Made by a program: the position numbers and the translations under genes. From Streptomyces sp. KMM 9044 (GTDB lineage Bacteria; Actinomycetota; Actinomycetes; Streptomycetales; Streptomycetaceae): a DNA stretch of 64,000 nt. Position 1 is the stretch's first letter, and every line of letters begins with the position of its first letter. Below are positions 18,973 to 28,502 of the stretch, in pieces. The stretch spans positions 3,100,001-3,164,000 of the forward strand of contig NZ_CP113910.1 in assembly GCF_024701375.2 (NCBI RefSeq), written 5' to 3'. The notes under the pieces were generated by a model, which was not told the origin of the DNA, ran no database searches, and saw nothing but the letters and a program-made list of their open reading frames with translations.

Positions 18973-19344
18973 ATGCTCCGGGTGCTGATGTTCCTCGTCC
19001 CCCTCGCACTGAGCGTCTACGCGTTCATCGACTGCATCAGCACGAAGGACGAGGACGTGCGTCACATGCCCAAGCCGCTGTGGGCGATCCTCGTGCTGGT
19101 GTTCCCGCTCGTCGGTTCGATCTCGTGGATCATCGCCGGCAAGAAGCGGCACCCCGCGGGCGCGGGCGGCGGCGTCAATTCCGCGTGGGGCCGGGGCGGC
19201 GGCCGGCAGCGGTGGGTGGCGCCGGACGACAACCCCGATTTCCTGAAGTCGCTCGGCGAGGAGCCGGACGGGCCCGGGGAGAAGAACACCGACCCGGGCA
19301 GGGACAAGGGCAAGGAACGCGACGAGAAGCCCGAGACCGACTGA
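18973..19344 (+). CDS. PLDc_N-domain small membrane protein
   Basis: 123 aa. An N-terminal two-helix unit ([21 protein letters not shown] and [21 protein letters not shown]) matches the PLDc_N domain, here not fused to a phospholipase D. A charged, Gly-, Asp- and Lys-rich cytoplasmic tail follows ([20 protein letters not shown]). ATG at 18973 after GGAGAGG. Common in Streptomyces as a stand-alone protein of unknown role. Confidence 0.8.
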   Translation: MLRVLMFLVPLALSVYAFIDCISTKDEDVRHMPKPLWAILVLVFPLVGSISWIIAGKKRHPAGAGGGVNSAWGRGGGRQRWVAPDDNPDFLKSLGEEPDGPGEKNTDPGRDKGKERDEKPETD

Positions 19345-19355
19345 GGGGCTGCGCG

Positions 19356-19395
19356 GGCCCGCCCGATCCCTGTCGAGGGGGCACAGGGGCGGGCC
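19356..19395 (+). terminator. Hairpin after the PLDc_N gene
   Basis: GGCCCGCCC (19356-19364) pairs with GGGCGGGCC (19387-19395) across a 22-nt loop, 11 bp after the stop codon. Confidence 0.6.
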
Positions 19396-19418
19396 AGTCC
19401 GAACCCGGAGGGCCGGGA

Positions 19419-20140
19419 TCACCGGCCCCCGAGAACCTCCTCGGACACGGTGACGGCCCGGGTGAGCCGTGCGCGGAGAACCTCGTGGCCCAGACGGCTC
19501 GTGACACGCGTGCGCACGGCGTCGGACACCTCAGGGCCGCGCTGCTCGAGAACGAGCAGGACATCCTCGGCCCGGCCTTTCCCAAGCCCCTGTTCACGCC
19601 CCTCGTCCCGGATTTCTTCGGAGATGCTCGGCCCGGCGGTTCTCCGGCCCCTGCACGGTGGATCCGACGAGGGGATCCGCGATGTCTTCGGGGGTCTCCC
19701 GCAATGCTGCGGAGAGCGCCTTCGGTACCTCGTCGACGGCCTTACCGGCGGCGTGCGTGACGGCGGCCGGACCGGCCGGAACCAGGTCGGCGCGGGCCTC
19801 CTCCGGGTCCTCGATCACGGGCATGTCGTGCGGGCCCGCGACCGGGGGCTGCGGGGTGGGAGCGGGCATCCGGGCCGGCCCGCCGCACGCCGGCTGCTGG
19901 ACCCAGCGGGCCGCGTCGTGGTCCTGGCGGACGACGAGGAGCGCCGTGGTAAGCCGGTACTTCGTCCACAGACAGCTGACGCGGTAAGCCCAGCCGGCCG
20001 GCTTGTCCGGTTTCTCGCCGCCCTGGGCCGCGACGGCCGGCAGGAACACTGCCTGCGCCTCGGTCCCGAGCCGCAGCAGGGTGTCCACCCCGCGTTCGAC
20101 GGGGTTGCCCCCGAGGTGTGGACCGAGGACATCGGGACGT
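19419..20140 (-). pseudogene. Decayed Rpn/YhgA-like (PD-(D/E)XK nuclease-type) protein
   Basis: Reading across frames on the minus strand gives VERGVDTLLRLG, GWAYRVSCLWTKYRLTTALLVVRQDHDAARW, AGPHDMPVIEDPEEARADL, KALSAALRETPEDIADPL, then ISEEIRDEGREQGLGKGRAEDVLLVLEQRG and a final DAVRTRVTS. This is the order seen in the large Streptomyces family resembling Rpn/YhgA nucleases. The N-terminal 50 or so residues are missing, and the frame changes near 19600-19640 and again toward the C-terminus, so the copy is dead. Family naming is from memory. Confidence 0.6.
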
Positions 20141-20142
20141 GA

Positions 20143-20191
20143 CGAAGGCCGGTTCCCGTGCCCGGTGACCGGTGACGGGAACCGGCCTTCG
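20143..20191 (-). terminator. Very strong hairpin at the end of the cytochrome c maturation operon
   Basis: A perfect 17-bp stem (20143-20159 with 20175-20191, CGAAGGCCGGTTCCCGT) and a 15-nt loop lie 24 bp beyond the ccsB stop. Confidence 0.85.
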
Positions 20192-20214
20192 CGGGCGGTG
20201 CCTCGGGGTGCCGC

Positions 20215-21366
20215 TCAGAAGCCGACGGCGGTGAGGGCGCCCAGGCCGACGTCGGCGTAGGAGTGCTTGCCGGAGACGAAGATGTTCACGCCGTAGTAGT
20301 TGAACAGCCAGCAGCCGAAGGCGAGCAGGGCCAGGTAGGCGGCCTTGCGGCCCTTCCAGCCTGCGGTGGCGCGGGCGTGCAGGTAGCCGGCGTAGGCGAC
20401 CCAGGTGATGAAGGACCAGGTCTCCTTGGGGTCCCAGCCCCAGTAGCGGCCCCAGGCGTCACCGGCCCAGATGGCGCCCGCGATGATCGTGAACGTCCAC
20501 AGCGGGAAGACGGCCGCGTTGACGCGGTAGGAGAACTTGTCGAGCGAGGCGGAGGCGGGCAGCCGCTCCATGACGGAGGTGGCGAAGTTGCCGGGCCTGC
20601 CGCCCCGCGCGAGCTTGCTCTCGTAGGTGTCCTTGAAGAGGTACAGGACCGTGCCGACCGCACCGACGTAGAAGACCGCGCCGCACAGGATCGCGGTGGA
20701 GACGTGGATGTAGAGCCAGTACGAGTCGAGCGCGGGGACCAGCTGGTCGCTCTCGGTGTACAGGACGGTGACGGCCAGGCCGAGGTCGAGGAGGACCGTC
20801 GTGGTCAGGAACAGGCCGAGCCAGCGCACGTTCTTCTTCAGCGCCAGCAGCAGGACGTACACGCCGACGACGACCGTGGTGAAGGTGATGTTGAACTCGT
20901 ACATGTTGCCCCACGGCGCCCGCTGCACGGACAGCGCCCGGGTGAGCACACCGCCGAACTCGACCAGGAAGGCGAGCACGGTGAGGGAGACGGCGATCCG
21001 CCCGTAGAGGTCGCCCTGCGCGTCCCCGCCGTGCGCCCCCGGCCCGTCGGGCACGTCCCGCGCGCCGGCCACGGCCCGTACGACGACCTTGGGCCGCTCC
21101 AGTACGGCGGTGCCGCCCTCCTGCTTCACGGTGACCGCGGGGGCGGCCTTCTTCGCCGACTGCGCGCGGGGGGTGAGCGCGGCGGCGGTGCGGGCGACCT
21201 TGCTGCGGCTACCGAAGATCCATTCGGCGATGTACGCGAAGAAGGCCAGGGTGTAGACCGCCATCGCGGAGTAGATCAGGACGTTGCTGATCTCCGCGAG
21301 ATTCTCGTTCTTCGCGGCGGCCAGGCTCGTGGCGGTGACCAGATCGGTTGCGGCGGCGAGAGTCAC
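20215..21366 (-). CDS. ccsB: Cytochrome c biogenesis protein CcsB/ResC (System II)
   Basis: 383-aa polytopic membrane protein; with ResB it forms the System II haem export and cytochrome c synthetase complex. The haem-handling WWD motif is present as WGRYWGWDPKETWSFITW, with conserved His residues around (LYIHVSTAI, GKHSYADVG). About eight membrane helices. GTG start at 21366 overlaps the resB stop (GTGA). Last gene of the tlpA-ccdA-resB-ccsB order that is standard in actinomycetes. Confidence 0.95.
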   Translation of the reverse strand: MTLAAATDLVTATSLAAAKNENLAEISNVLIYSAMAVYTLAFFAYIAEWIFGSRSKVARTAAALTPRAQSAKKAAPAVTVKQEGGTAVLERPKVVVRAVAGARDVPDGPGAHGGDAQGDLYGRIAVSLTVLAFLVEFGGVLTRALSVQRAPWGNMYEFNITFTTVVVGVYVLLLALKKNVRWLGLFLTTTVLLDLGLAVTVLYTESDQLVPALDSYWLYIHVSTAILCGAVFYVGAVGTVLYLFKDTYESKLARGGRPGNFATSVMERLPASASLDKFSYRVNAAVFPLWTFTIIAGAIWAGDAWGRYWGWDPKETWSFITWVAYAGYLHARATAGWKGRKAAYLALLAFGCWLFNYYGVNIFVSGKHSYADVGLGALTAVGF

Positions 21367-23177
21367 GGCTTCTCAGCCCCTTCGGCAGGTACGGCTTGAG
21401 GGTCGGGGGTGTCGGGCGAGTCCGGTGCGTCAGGCGAGTCAGGTGAATCGGCGGACGGCTCCTGGGCGCCCGGGGCCCGGTCGTAGAGGATTCCGGCGAG
21501 GTCACCGAGTTCCTCGGGCACGGTGGCGGACTCGCTGCGACCGAGCCCGGCCATCTCGACGACGGTGACGCCGTCGGGGCCCTCGACCGCGCGCACCCAC
21601 ACCCGGCGCCGTTGGATGAACAGGGAGCCGGCCAGACCGGCGATCGCGACGAGGGCACCGCCGAGGGCCCAGCCGCCGCCCGGCTCCTGGACCATCTGGA
21701 AGCCGGCCCATTCCCTGATGTCGTTCTCGAAGGTGACCGTGCCCGCACCGTCCGGGAGGGTCATGGTCTCGCCGGGCGTCAGCATCTTCTTGAACAGCTC
21801 ACCGTCGGAGTCCTTGAACTCCTTCATCTTGGTCCTGTCCATCTGGTACACGCTCTGCGGAATGCCGGAATCGGCCTTCAGATCGCCGTGGTAGGCGGAC
21901 AGCGCGAGCACCGGATAGTCGAGGGCCGGGAACTGGGAGAGCATCGTGCCGCTCTGGGAGCCGCCGAAGGTGGGCACGAAGAAGGCGTTGAAGCCGAGCT
22001 GTTCCTTCTCACCCTCGGCGTTGCGGTAGCCGTCGAGGACCTTGACCACTCCGGAGGAGGTGACGTTGGAGTCGAGCGGCAGCAGGGGCACCGCGTCCTT
22101 GAAGACGACCTTGCCGTCGCCGTCGCGGACGGTGACCACGGGCGCGTAACCGTGGCTGACGAGGTAGACCTTGGAGTCGCCGATCCGCAGCGGCTCGTTG
22201 ACCTTGACGGTGGTCGTCCTCTCCTCGCCGTAGGCGCCCTCGCTGTAGACGAGCTCGGTCTCGTAGGTGCGCGGCGTTCCCTTGTTGGGGCCGCTGCGCT
22301 CGTAGGTGCCGGTGAAGGACTTCACGTCGAAGCTGAACGGCTCCAGGTCGGCGACGTCGAAGAGGTTGCCGGACTTGAAGTCGTCGTACTGCGAGAGCGT
22401 GTTGGCGAAGCCGTTGCCCTCGACGATCAGCTTGTTGCCCTCGGACTTGAACAACTGCCCCCAGGCGAAGGCGACCAGCATCACGATCAGGGCGAGGTGG
22501 AAGGCGAGGTTGCCCACTTCGCGCAGATAGCCCTTCTCGGCGGCGACGGCGTCACCGGCGAGGTGGGCACGGAAGCGGCGCTTCCGCAGCAGGGCGAGCG
22601 CGGCCCCGCGAACCTGCCCGGGGTCGGCCCCGGTCCGCCAGGTGGTGTACGCGGGCAGCCGGGTCAGGCGCTTGGGGGCACCCGGCGGGCGTCCGCGCAG
22701 CTGGCCCACGAACTGCCAGGTGCGGGGCACGATGCAGCCGATGAGGGAGACGAACAGCAGGATGTAGATCGCCGAGAACCACACCGAGCTGTAGACGTTG
22801 AACAGGCCGACCTTGTCGTAGACCGGCGCGAGGAACTCGTGCTGCTCACGGAAGTCGGCGACCCGGGTCTCGTCGACGCCGGTCTGCGGGATCAGCGAGC
22901 CGGGGATCGCGGCGAGCGACAGCAGCAGGAGCAGCAGCAGCGCCACCCGCATGGAGGTGAGCTGCCGCCAGAACCAGCGGGCCCAGCCGATGACGCCCAG
23001 GGCGGGCAGGTTCGGCAGCTCCTCCTTGGGCGCGGTGGACAGCTGGGAGCCGGCCGCGCCGAGGTCCTGGTCCCGGTCGCGGTCGCGGTCGGCCTGGTCC
23101 TGGGCCGCTGCGTCGGCCGCGGCACCCCCGGATTTCCCCGGGGTGTGTTCCCGCCCGGTCTTGGAAGTCGTGCTCAT
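21363..23177 (-). CDS. resB: Cytochrome c biogenesis protein ResB (System II)
   Basis: 604 aa. It begins with a long hydrophilic, Asp/Arg-rich cytoplasmic leader. Helices follow at MRVALLLLLLLSLAAIPGSL, SVWFSAIYILLFVSLIGCIV and VGNLAFHLALIVMLVAFAWG, then a large extracytoplasmic domain and a final helix near GWALGGALVAIAGLAGSLF. The tail is a D-S-P repeat (21375-21470). ATG 23177 is chosen because an earlier in-frame start would overlap ccdA. It partners CcsB in haem ligation. Confidence 0.93.
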   Translation of the reverse strand: MSTTSKTGREHTPGKSGGAAADAAAQDQADRDRDRDQDLGAAGSQLSTAPKEELPNLPALGVIGWARWFWRQLTSMRVALLLLLLLSLAAIPGSLIPQTGVDETRVADFREQHEFLAPVYDKVGLFNVYSSVWFSAIYILLFVSLIGCIVPRTWQFVGQLRGRPPGAPKRLTRLPAYTTWRTGADPGQVRGAALALLRKRRFRAHLAGDAVAAEKGYLREVGNLAFHLALIVMLVAFAWGQLFKSEGNKLIVEGNGFANTLSQYDDFKSGNLFDVADLEPFSFDVKSFTGTYERSGPNKGTPRTYETELVYSEGAYGEERTTTVKVNEPLRIGDSKVYLVSHGYAPVVTVRDGDGKVVFKDAVPLLPLDSNVTSSGVVKVLDGYRNAEGEKEQLGFNAFFVPTFGGSQSGTMLSQFPALDYPVLALSAYHGDLKADSGIPQSVYQMDRTKMKEFKDSDGELFKKMLTPGETMTLPDGAGTVTFENDIREWAGFQMVQEPGGGWALGGALVAIAGLAGSLFIQRRRVWVRAVEGPDGVTVVEMAGLGRSESATVPEELGDLAGILYDRAPGAQEPSADSPDSPDAPDSPDTPDPQAVPAEGAEKP

Positions 23178-23182
23178 CGCCG

Positions 23183-23998
23183 TCAGATCCCCACAGTGAA
23201 GCCGTTGGACCAGGTCTGCATCTCCACCACGAGGCTGTCCCACACTCCGGTGAGCAGCAGCACTCCGGTCAGGATCATCAGCGTGCCGCCGACCCGTATG
23301 ACCCAGACGTAGTGCCGCTTGACCCACCCGAAGGCGCCGAGCGCCTTACGGAAGGCCACGGCCGCGAGGACGAAGGGCAGACCCAGTCCCAGACAGTACG
23401 CGACGGTCAGTACGGCGCCGCGTCCGGCGCTCTCCTGCTGTGCGGAGAGCGTCAGCACGGAGGCGAGGGTGGGGCCGATGCAGGGCGTCCAGCCGATGCC
23501 GAACAGGGCGCCGAGGACGGGCGCGCCGGCCAGCCCGGCCGCCGGCCGCTTGTGGAAGCGGAACTCGCGCTGGGTCAGCCAGGGCATCATCCCCATGAAG
23601 AAGACGCCCATGAGGATCATGAGGACGCCGAGCACCTTGGTGAGGACGTCCGACTGTTCCTGCAGCGTCTGCCCGAAGAAGCCGAAGAAGGCGCCGCCCG
23701 AGACGAACACGACGGTGAAGCCGAGGACGAACAGCGAGGCGCCGGCGACCATCCGGCCGCGCCGGGCCTCGGCCAGGTCGGTGCCGGACACGCCGGTGAC
23801 GTAGGAGAGGTAGCCGGGGACCAGTGGCAGGACGCAGGGCGAGAAGAAGGAGACGAGGCCGCCGAGCAGGGCGATGGGCAACGCCACCAGCAGGGCGCCG
23901 TTGAGCACCGTGCCGTTGTAGCCCGTCTCGGCGGCGAGGTGGGCCGTCCCGGCGGTGAGGGAGCCCGCGTCGGCCGCGAGCGCGGTGAGGACGGTCAC
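23183..23998 (-). CDS. ccdA: Thiol-disulfide transport protein CcdA
   Basis: 271 aa with about six helices. CcdA passes reducing power across the membrane to TlpA/ResA so apocytochrome thiols stay reduced. The two conserved cysteine motifs are present: SFFSPCVLPLVPGYLSY and GIGWTPCIGPTLASVL. GTG start at 23998, one base away from the tlpA stop; its stop is 5 bp before the resB start. Confidence 0.95.
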   Translation of the reverse strand: MTVLTALAADAGSLTAGTAHLAAETGYNGTVLNGALLVALPIALLGGLVSFFSPCVLPLVPGYLSYVTGVSGTDLAEARRGRMVAGASLFVLGFTVVFVSGGAFFGFFGQTLQEQSDVLTKVLGVLMILMGVFFMGMMPWLTQREFRFHKRPAAGLAGAPVLGALFGIGWTPCIGPTLASVLTLSAQQESAGRGAVLTVAYCLGLGLPFVLAAVAFRKALGAFGWVKRHYVWVIRVGGTLMILTGVLLLTGVWDSLVVEMQTWSNGFTVGI

Positions 23999-23999
23999 G

Positions 24000-24644
24000 T
24001 CACTTCTCCGCGACGACCGGCTCGAGCATCTTCAGCAGCCGTTCCTCGCTGAGCGCGGTGAGCGATCGGGCGGCGACCTTCCCGTCCCGGTCCAGGATCA
24101 GGGTGGAGGGGATCGCCTGCGGGTTGAGGGTGCCCTTCTCGAAGCGGAGCATCAGCTTGCCCGTGGGGTCGTACAGGCTCGGGTAGGTGATGCCGAAGTC
24201 CTTCTCGAAGGCGAGCGCCGACCCGGTACTGGTGTCGCGGGTGTTGATGCCGACGAACTGCACGTCCCGGCCGGCGTAGTCCTCGGACACCTTGGCGAAG
24301 TACTTGGCCTCCGCGCGGCACGGGTTGCACCAGGAGCCCCACACGTTGAGGACGACGACCTTGCCCCGGAAGGCGGCGACGTCGAGGTGTTCGCCCTCGA
24401 TCGTCTTGCCGGACAGGTCGGGCGCGGCGACGCGCTCGCCCCTGGCGACGGTGGAGATGCCGTCGGCGCCGGTGACGAAGTTGGTGTTGCCGCCCCCGCC
24501 GGAGGTTCCGCCGGAACCGCACGCGGAGAGCAGCAGGGCCGCCACCGCGGTTCCGGTGGCCAGGACGGCACGGCGGCGCGCGCGGACGGCGTGAACTCGG
24601 GTGGCGCGGTTCGAGCGCTGGGGGGCGCGGCTGGCGGCACTCAT
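24000..24644 (-). CDS. TlpA/ResA-like thioredoxin lipoprotein
   Basis: 214 aa. Arg-rich N-terminus, hydrophobic stretch and lipobox LLSAC, so it should be lipid-anchored outside the membrane. The thioredoxin fold carries the active site WCNPC (NVWGSWCNPCRAEAKYF), and the cis-Pro region is QAIPSTLILDRDG. It would reduce apocytochrome c cysteines with electrons from CcdA. Its ATG overlaps the stop of the deacetylase gene (ATGA). Confidence 0.93.
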   Translation of the reverse strand: MSAASRAPQRSNRATRVHAVRARRRAVLATGTAVAALLLSACGSGGTSGGGGNTNFVTGADGISTVARGERVAAPDLSGKTIEGEHLDVAAFRGKVVVLNVWGSWCNPCRAEAKYFAKVSEDYAGRDVQFVGINTRDTSTGSALAFEKDFGITYPSLYDPTGKLMLRFEKGTLNPQAIPSTLILDRDGKVAARSLTALSEERLLKMLEPVVAEK

Positions 24645-26053
24645 GTGAAAAGTTTCGCATGCCCGTTCCGGGGCTCTCGGGCACCCCCCTTGCGGACGGA
24701 AACCCGCATATCAGGCGCCGCTCGCGGCGCCCTCCCCGAGCCCGCCCCGGCCCCCGGCCCGGCGGCTCCGGAGCCGCCCGGCCCGCCCGAGCCCCCCGGA
24801 CCGCCCAGGAAGCCCTTCCAGCCACCGGCCGGTTTCTGCCCGACCCCCAGTGTGCGCAGCCGCTCCAGCACCTCGGGCTCCTGCACGTCCAGCCAGTCGA
24901 CGAACTGCCGGAAGGAGACCATGCGGACGTCGCCGCCCTTGCCCTCCTCCCGCGCGATGTGCTCGATGACACCCTCGACGGCGTCCATGTAGATGCCGCC
25001 GTTCCACTGCTCGAAGTGGTTGCCCACGAAGAAGGGCGCCCGGTTCGTCTCGTACGCGCGCTTGAATCCCGATATGTACGCCCGGGTCGCCTGTTCCCGC
25101 CAGGCGGGGTGGTTGCTCGCGGGCGCGTTGGTGGAGTTGACGGACTGGTTGGCGAGGATGTTGTAGTCCATCGACAGGACCTCGAAGGACCGGCCGGGGA
25201 GCGGGATCTGCTGCAGGGGCAGGTCCCACATCCCCCGGCGCTTCGACGGCCAGACCTGGAGGCCGCCGGGCGAGGAGGCGTCGTAGCGCCAGCCCAGGTC
25301 GCGGGCGGTGGTGAGCAGGTTGTCCCGGCCGAGCAGGCAGGGCGTGCGGCCGCCGACGAGCTCCTTGTCATAGTCGAACGGCAGGGACGGCAGGTCCGTC
25401 CAGCCGGAGTTGGTCCGCCACTCCTTGACGAAGGACTTCGCCTGGTCGATCTCACTGCGCCACTGCTGCGGGGACCAGGTGCCGACGCTGCCGGAGCCGG
25501 CACAGAAGTGGCCGTTGAAGTGGGTGCCGATCTCGTGGCCCTCGAGCCAGGCGCGGCGGATGTTCCTCAGCGTGTCCTTGATGTGGTCGTCGGTCAGGTA
25601 GCCGATGTCGGAGGCGCCGCGCGGGTTGTTGGGCGGGTCGTACAGCCGCTTCTTCGACTCGGGCAGCAGGTAGATGCCGGAGAGGAAGAACGTCATGTGG
25701 GCCTTGTGCCGCTCGGCGAGGTCCAGGAAGCGCGGGAAGAGCCCGTTGCCGACCTCGCCGGCCCCGTCCCAGGAGAAGACGACGAACTGCGGCGGCGCCT
25801 GACCCGGCTCCAGCGGCACCGGCCGGGAGGGCTGGTGGGGCTGCTTTCCGGTGAAGGCGGTGGAGCCGTCACCGATCGGCCGGGCGGTCTTCGCCGGCTT
25901 GGGCTTCCCGGGACGGTCGCCGTCCTTCGGTCCGCCCGTACGCCTCGAGCCGCCCGAGCCCGAGCCCGTGCCGCTGCCGCAGCCGGTCAGCGGGACCGCC
26001 GCGGCGGTCCCTGCTCCGAGTCCGAGCATCCCCCTGCGGGTGAGCGCGCGCAT
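24641..26053 (-). CDS. Polysaccharide deacetylase-like lipoprotein
   Basis: 470 aa with a Tat-like RR and lipobox (TRRGMLGLGAGTAAAVPLTGC). The central region is deacetylase-like: FVVFSWDGAGEVGNGLFPRFLDLAERHKAHMTFFLSGIYLLP, EGHEIGTHFNGHFC (H-x3-H metal-type motif) and a later RYDASSPGG. The usual second Asp of TFDD is replaced by SWDG, so metal binding may differ. The C-terminus is a Gly/Pro/Ala-rich low-complexity tail. It heads the cytochrome c maturation run and overlaps tlpA by 4 bp, an unusual partner for that pathway. Confidence 0.8.
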   Translation of the reverse strand: MRALTRRGMLGLGAGTAAAVPLTGCGSGTGSGSGGSRRTGGPKDGDRPGKPKPAKTARPIGDGSTAFTGKQPHQPSRPVPLEPGQAPPQFVVFSWDGAGEVGNGLFPRFLDLAERHKAHMTFFLSGIYLLPESKKRLYDPPNNPRGASDIGYLTDDHIKDTLRNIRRAWLEGHEIGTHFNGHFCAGSGSVGTWSPQQWRSEIDQAKSFVKEWRTNSGWTDLPSLPFDYDKELVGGRTPCLLGRDNLLTTARDLGWRYDASSPGGLQVWPSKRRGMWDLPLQQIPLPGRSFEVLSMDYNILANQSVNSTNAPASNHPAWREQATRAYISGFKRAYETNRAPFFVGNHFEQWNGGIYMDAVEGVIEHIAREEGKGGDVRMVSFRQFVDWLDVQEPEVLERLRTLGVGQKPAGGWKGFLGGPGGSGGPGGSGAAGPGAGAGSGRAPRAAPDMRVSVRKGGAREPRNGHAKLFT

Positions 26054-26105
26054 GACATCCCCGATCGTCGCGTCCTCTGGTGGTCACTCACTCAGAGGAC
26101 GTGAC

Positions 26106-26121
26106 GGGAACAGAAGTTCCC
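26106..26121. promoter_or_regulatory. 16-bp palindrome upstream of the deacetylase-cytochrome c genes
   Basis: GGGAACAGAAGTTCCC is a 6-4-6 inverted repeat 53 bp upstream of the deacetylase start, in operator-like position. No regulator can be named. The remainder of the 26054-26433 gap contains only the terminator below. Confidence 0.4.
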
Positions 26122-26345
26122 CGTCTTGTGCGAAGGTTCGGCAACGAGCGTCACGAGGGCGTGCCGGGCACCGGGTACGCCGGGTCTCCGGGTGCGCAGC
26201 ACGCCTCACGGGCCGGGCATCGCACGTCGGGTACGTCGGTGCCTGCCCGGCAGATCAGGCCGGAGGTGACCGGCGGTATCCGTCCGGCCGGGGCGAGCAG
26301 GGGCCGCCGCGTCCCGTCGCAGGGCGGAGGAGGGCGTCGACGCGA

Positions 26346-26368
26346 GGGGGGCGCCGGGGGCGCCCCCC
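26346..26368 (-). terminator. Terminator after the histidine phosphatase gene
   Basis: GGGGGGCGCC (26346-26355) and GGCGCCCCCC (26359-26368) form a 10-bp stem with a 3-base loop, 66 bp beyond the stop codon, separating the hemL unit from the deacetylase unit. Confidence 0.8.
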
Positions 26369-26433
26369 TGCCCGAAGAGCTCGGGCGGGGCATACCGCGC
26401 CCCCGCGCCTCCGGCATGCCCCGCCGGTCAGGC

Positions 26434-27189
26434 CTACGCGCCGAAGGCCTTGCCCTGCGGGGTGCCTCCCTTCCCCTTCACCGGTTTGGCGCCGGCGAGG
26501 AGATGGGCGGGGACGAGATCGCGGACCGGCTCGCTGTAGCCGACGGAGACGATCCTGTCGCCCAGGTAGGTGAAGGTGGTCAGCGAGGCGAGCGTGCACT
26601 GCCGCTTGCGCGGGTCGTGCCACAGCCTCCGCTTCTCGATGTGGGAGCGCACGATCCAGATCGGCAGCTGGTGGCTGACCAGCACCGCCTCGTGACCGCG
26701 CGCCGCGTCCTTGGCCGCGTCGAGCGCGCCCGTCATGCGGACGACCTGCTCGGCGTACGGCTCGCCCCAGGACGGCTTGAACGGGTTGACGAGGTGCTTC
26801 CAGTTCCCGGGGCGGCGCAGGGCGCCGTCACCGACGCCGAAGGTCTTGCCCTGGAAGACGTTCCCGGCCTCGAGGAGCCGGTCGTCGGTGGCGACGTCCA
26901 GGCCGTGCGCCTTGGCGATCGGCTGTGCCGTCTCCTGGGCCCGCTCCAGCGGGGAGGCACCGACGTGGACGATGTCGCGGGAGGCGAGGTGCTCGCCGAC
27001 CCGGTCGGCCATGCGCCGGCCCAGTTCGGAGAGCTGGTAGCCGGGGAGCCGGCCGTAGAGGACGCCGTCCGGGTTGTGGACCTCGCCGTGCCGCATGAGA
27101 TGGACGACGGTGATGTCCCCGCCTTTCTTTCCCGCACCCGTGCCGTCGCTCCCGCCGCTGTTCCTGCTGGTACCCGTGCCGTCGCTCAT
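26434..27189 (-). CDS. Histidine phosphatase family protein (phosphoglycerate mutase-like)
   Basis: 251 aa. The catalytic RHG motif is [21 protein letters not shown] (His around residue 34), the second conserved histidine is in LVSHQLPIW, and Glu acts from the [11 protein letters not shown] region. It hydrolyses a phosphate ester; the substrate is unknown. Its ATG overlaps the hemL stop (ATGA), so it is translated with hemL. The first 25 residues are Ser/Gly/Thr-rich and not conserved, so the real start could lie slightly further in. Confidence 0.9.
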   Translation of the reverse strand: MSDGTGTSRNSGGSDGTGAGKKGGDITVVHLMRHGEVHNPDGVLYGRLPGYQLSELGRRMADRVGEHLASRDIVHVGASPLERAQETAQPIAKAHGLDVATDDRLLEAGNVFQGKTFGVGDGALRRPGNWKHLVNPFKPSWGEPYAEQVVRMTGALDAAKDAARGHEAVLVSHQLPIWIVRSHIEKRRLWHDPRKRQCTLASLTTFTYLGDRIVSVGYSEPVRDLVPAHLLAGAKPVKGKGGTPQGKAFGA

Positions 27190-28502
27190 GCCGTCGCCTC
27201 TGCTGCCGCCCGGGCCGCCGCGGGGAGGGCGTCGGCGATCCGCTGGACGGCCCGGTCGTCGTGCGCGGTGGACACGAACCAGGATTCGAAGGACGAGGGC
27301 GGCAGATAGACGCCGTTCTCGAGGAGGGAGTGGAAGAAGGCGGTGAAGCGGAACGACTCCTGCGCCTTTGCGTCCTCGTAGTTCCTGACCGGCCGGTCGG
27401 TGAAGAAGACGGAGAACATGTTGGAGGCGTTCTGCAGCGTGTGTGCGACGCCCTCCTTGGTCAGCGCCTCGGTGACGAGGGACTGGATCCGCGCGGAGAC
27501 GGCGTCCACCGTGTCGTACGCGGCGGCGTCGAGCAGCCGCAGCTGGGCGAGCCCGGCGGCGGTGGCGACGGGGTTCCCGGAGAGGGTGCCGGCCTGGTAG
27601 ACGGGCCCGGCGGGGGCGAGGTGCGCCATGACGTCGGCCCGCCCGCCGAAGGCCGCGGCCGGGAAGCCGCCGCCCATCACCTTGCCGAAGGTCATCAGGT
27701 CGGGCCGCACGCCGTCGACGCCGTACCACCCGGCGCGGCTGGTACGGAAACCGGTCATCACCTCGTCGGAGATGTACAGCGCGCCGTGCGCGGCGCAGGC
27801 CTCCTTGAGCCCCTGGTTGAACCCGGGCAGCGGCGGTACGACACCCATGTTGCCCGGGGACGCCTCGGTGATCACGCAGGCGATCTCACCCGGGTGCGCG
27901 GCGAAGGCGGCGCGCACGGCGTCGGGGTCGTTGTAGGGCAGGACGATCGTGTCGCCGGCCTGGGCGCCGGTGACACCGGGGGTGTCCGGCAGGGCGAAGG
28001 TGGCGACGCCCGACCCGGCGGCGGCGAGCAGCGCGTCGACGTGCCCGTGGTAGCAGCCGGCGAACTTGATCACCTTGGCGCGCCGCGTGAAACCGCGGGC
28101 GAGCCGGATGGCCGACATGGTGGCCTCGGTGCCGCTGGAGACGAGCCGGACCTGCTCCAGGGGCTCGATCCGGGCGACCATCTCCTCGGCGAGCGCGACC
28201 TCGCCCTCACCGGGCGTCCCGAAGGAGGTACCGCGCGCGACGGCGTCCTGCACGGCGGCGATCACCTCGGGGTGCGCATGCCCGAGGATCATCGGCCCCC
28301 AGGAGCAGACGAGGTCGACGTACTCCCGCCCGTCGGCGTCGGTCAGGTACGGGCCGGTGCCGGACACCATGAACCGGGGCGTGCCGCCGACGGCCCGGAA
28401 GGCACGTACCGGCGAATTCACGCCACCGGGTGTGACGGCCGCGGCACGGTCGAACAGCGCCTGCGAGGCTTGGGCTTCGTATGGGTATGGCAGTTCGCTC
28501 AT
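27186..28502 (-). CDS. hemL: Glutamate-1-semialdehyde 2,1-aminomutase
   Basis: 438 aa; a PLP enzyme that converts glutamate-1-semialdehyde to 5-aminolevulinate in the C5 haem pathway. Recognised by [51 protein letters not shown], the PLP lysine in [13 protein letters not shown], and the [15 protein letters not shown] block. Start chosen at ATG 28502 (MSELPYPY); another in-frame ATG 30 bp earlier adds ten non-conserved residues. Functionally it fits beside the haem-ligating cytochrome c genes downstream. Confidence 0.96.
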   Translation of the reverse strand: MSELPYPYEAQASQALFDRAAAVTPGGVNSPVRAFRAVGGTPRFMVSGTGPYLTDADGREYVDLVCSWGPMILGHAHPEVIAAVQDAVARGTSFGTPGEGEVALAEEMVARIEPLEQVRLVSSGTEATMSAIRLARGFTRRAKVIKFAGCYHGHVDALLAAAGSGVATFALPDTPGVTGAQAGDTIVLPYNDPDAVRAAFAAHPGEIACVITEASPGNMGVVPPLPGFNQGLKEACAAHGALYISDEVMTGFRTSRAGWYGVDGVRPDLMTFGKVMGGGFPAAAFGGRADVMAHLAPAGPVYQAGTLSGNPVATAAGLAQLRLLDAAAYDTVDAVSARIQSLVTEALTKEGVAHTLQNASNMFSVFFTDRPVRNYEDAKAQESFRFTAFFHSLLENGVYLPPSSFESWFVSTAHDDRAVQRIADALPAAARAAAEATA

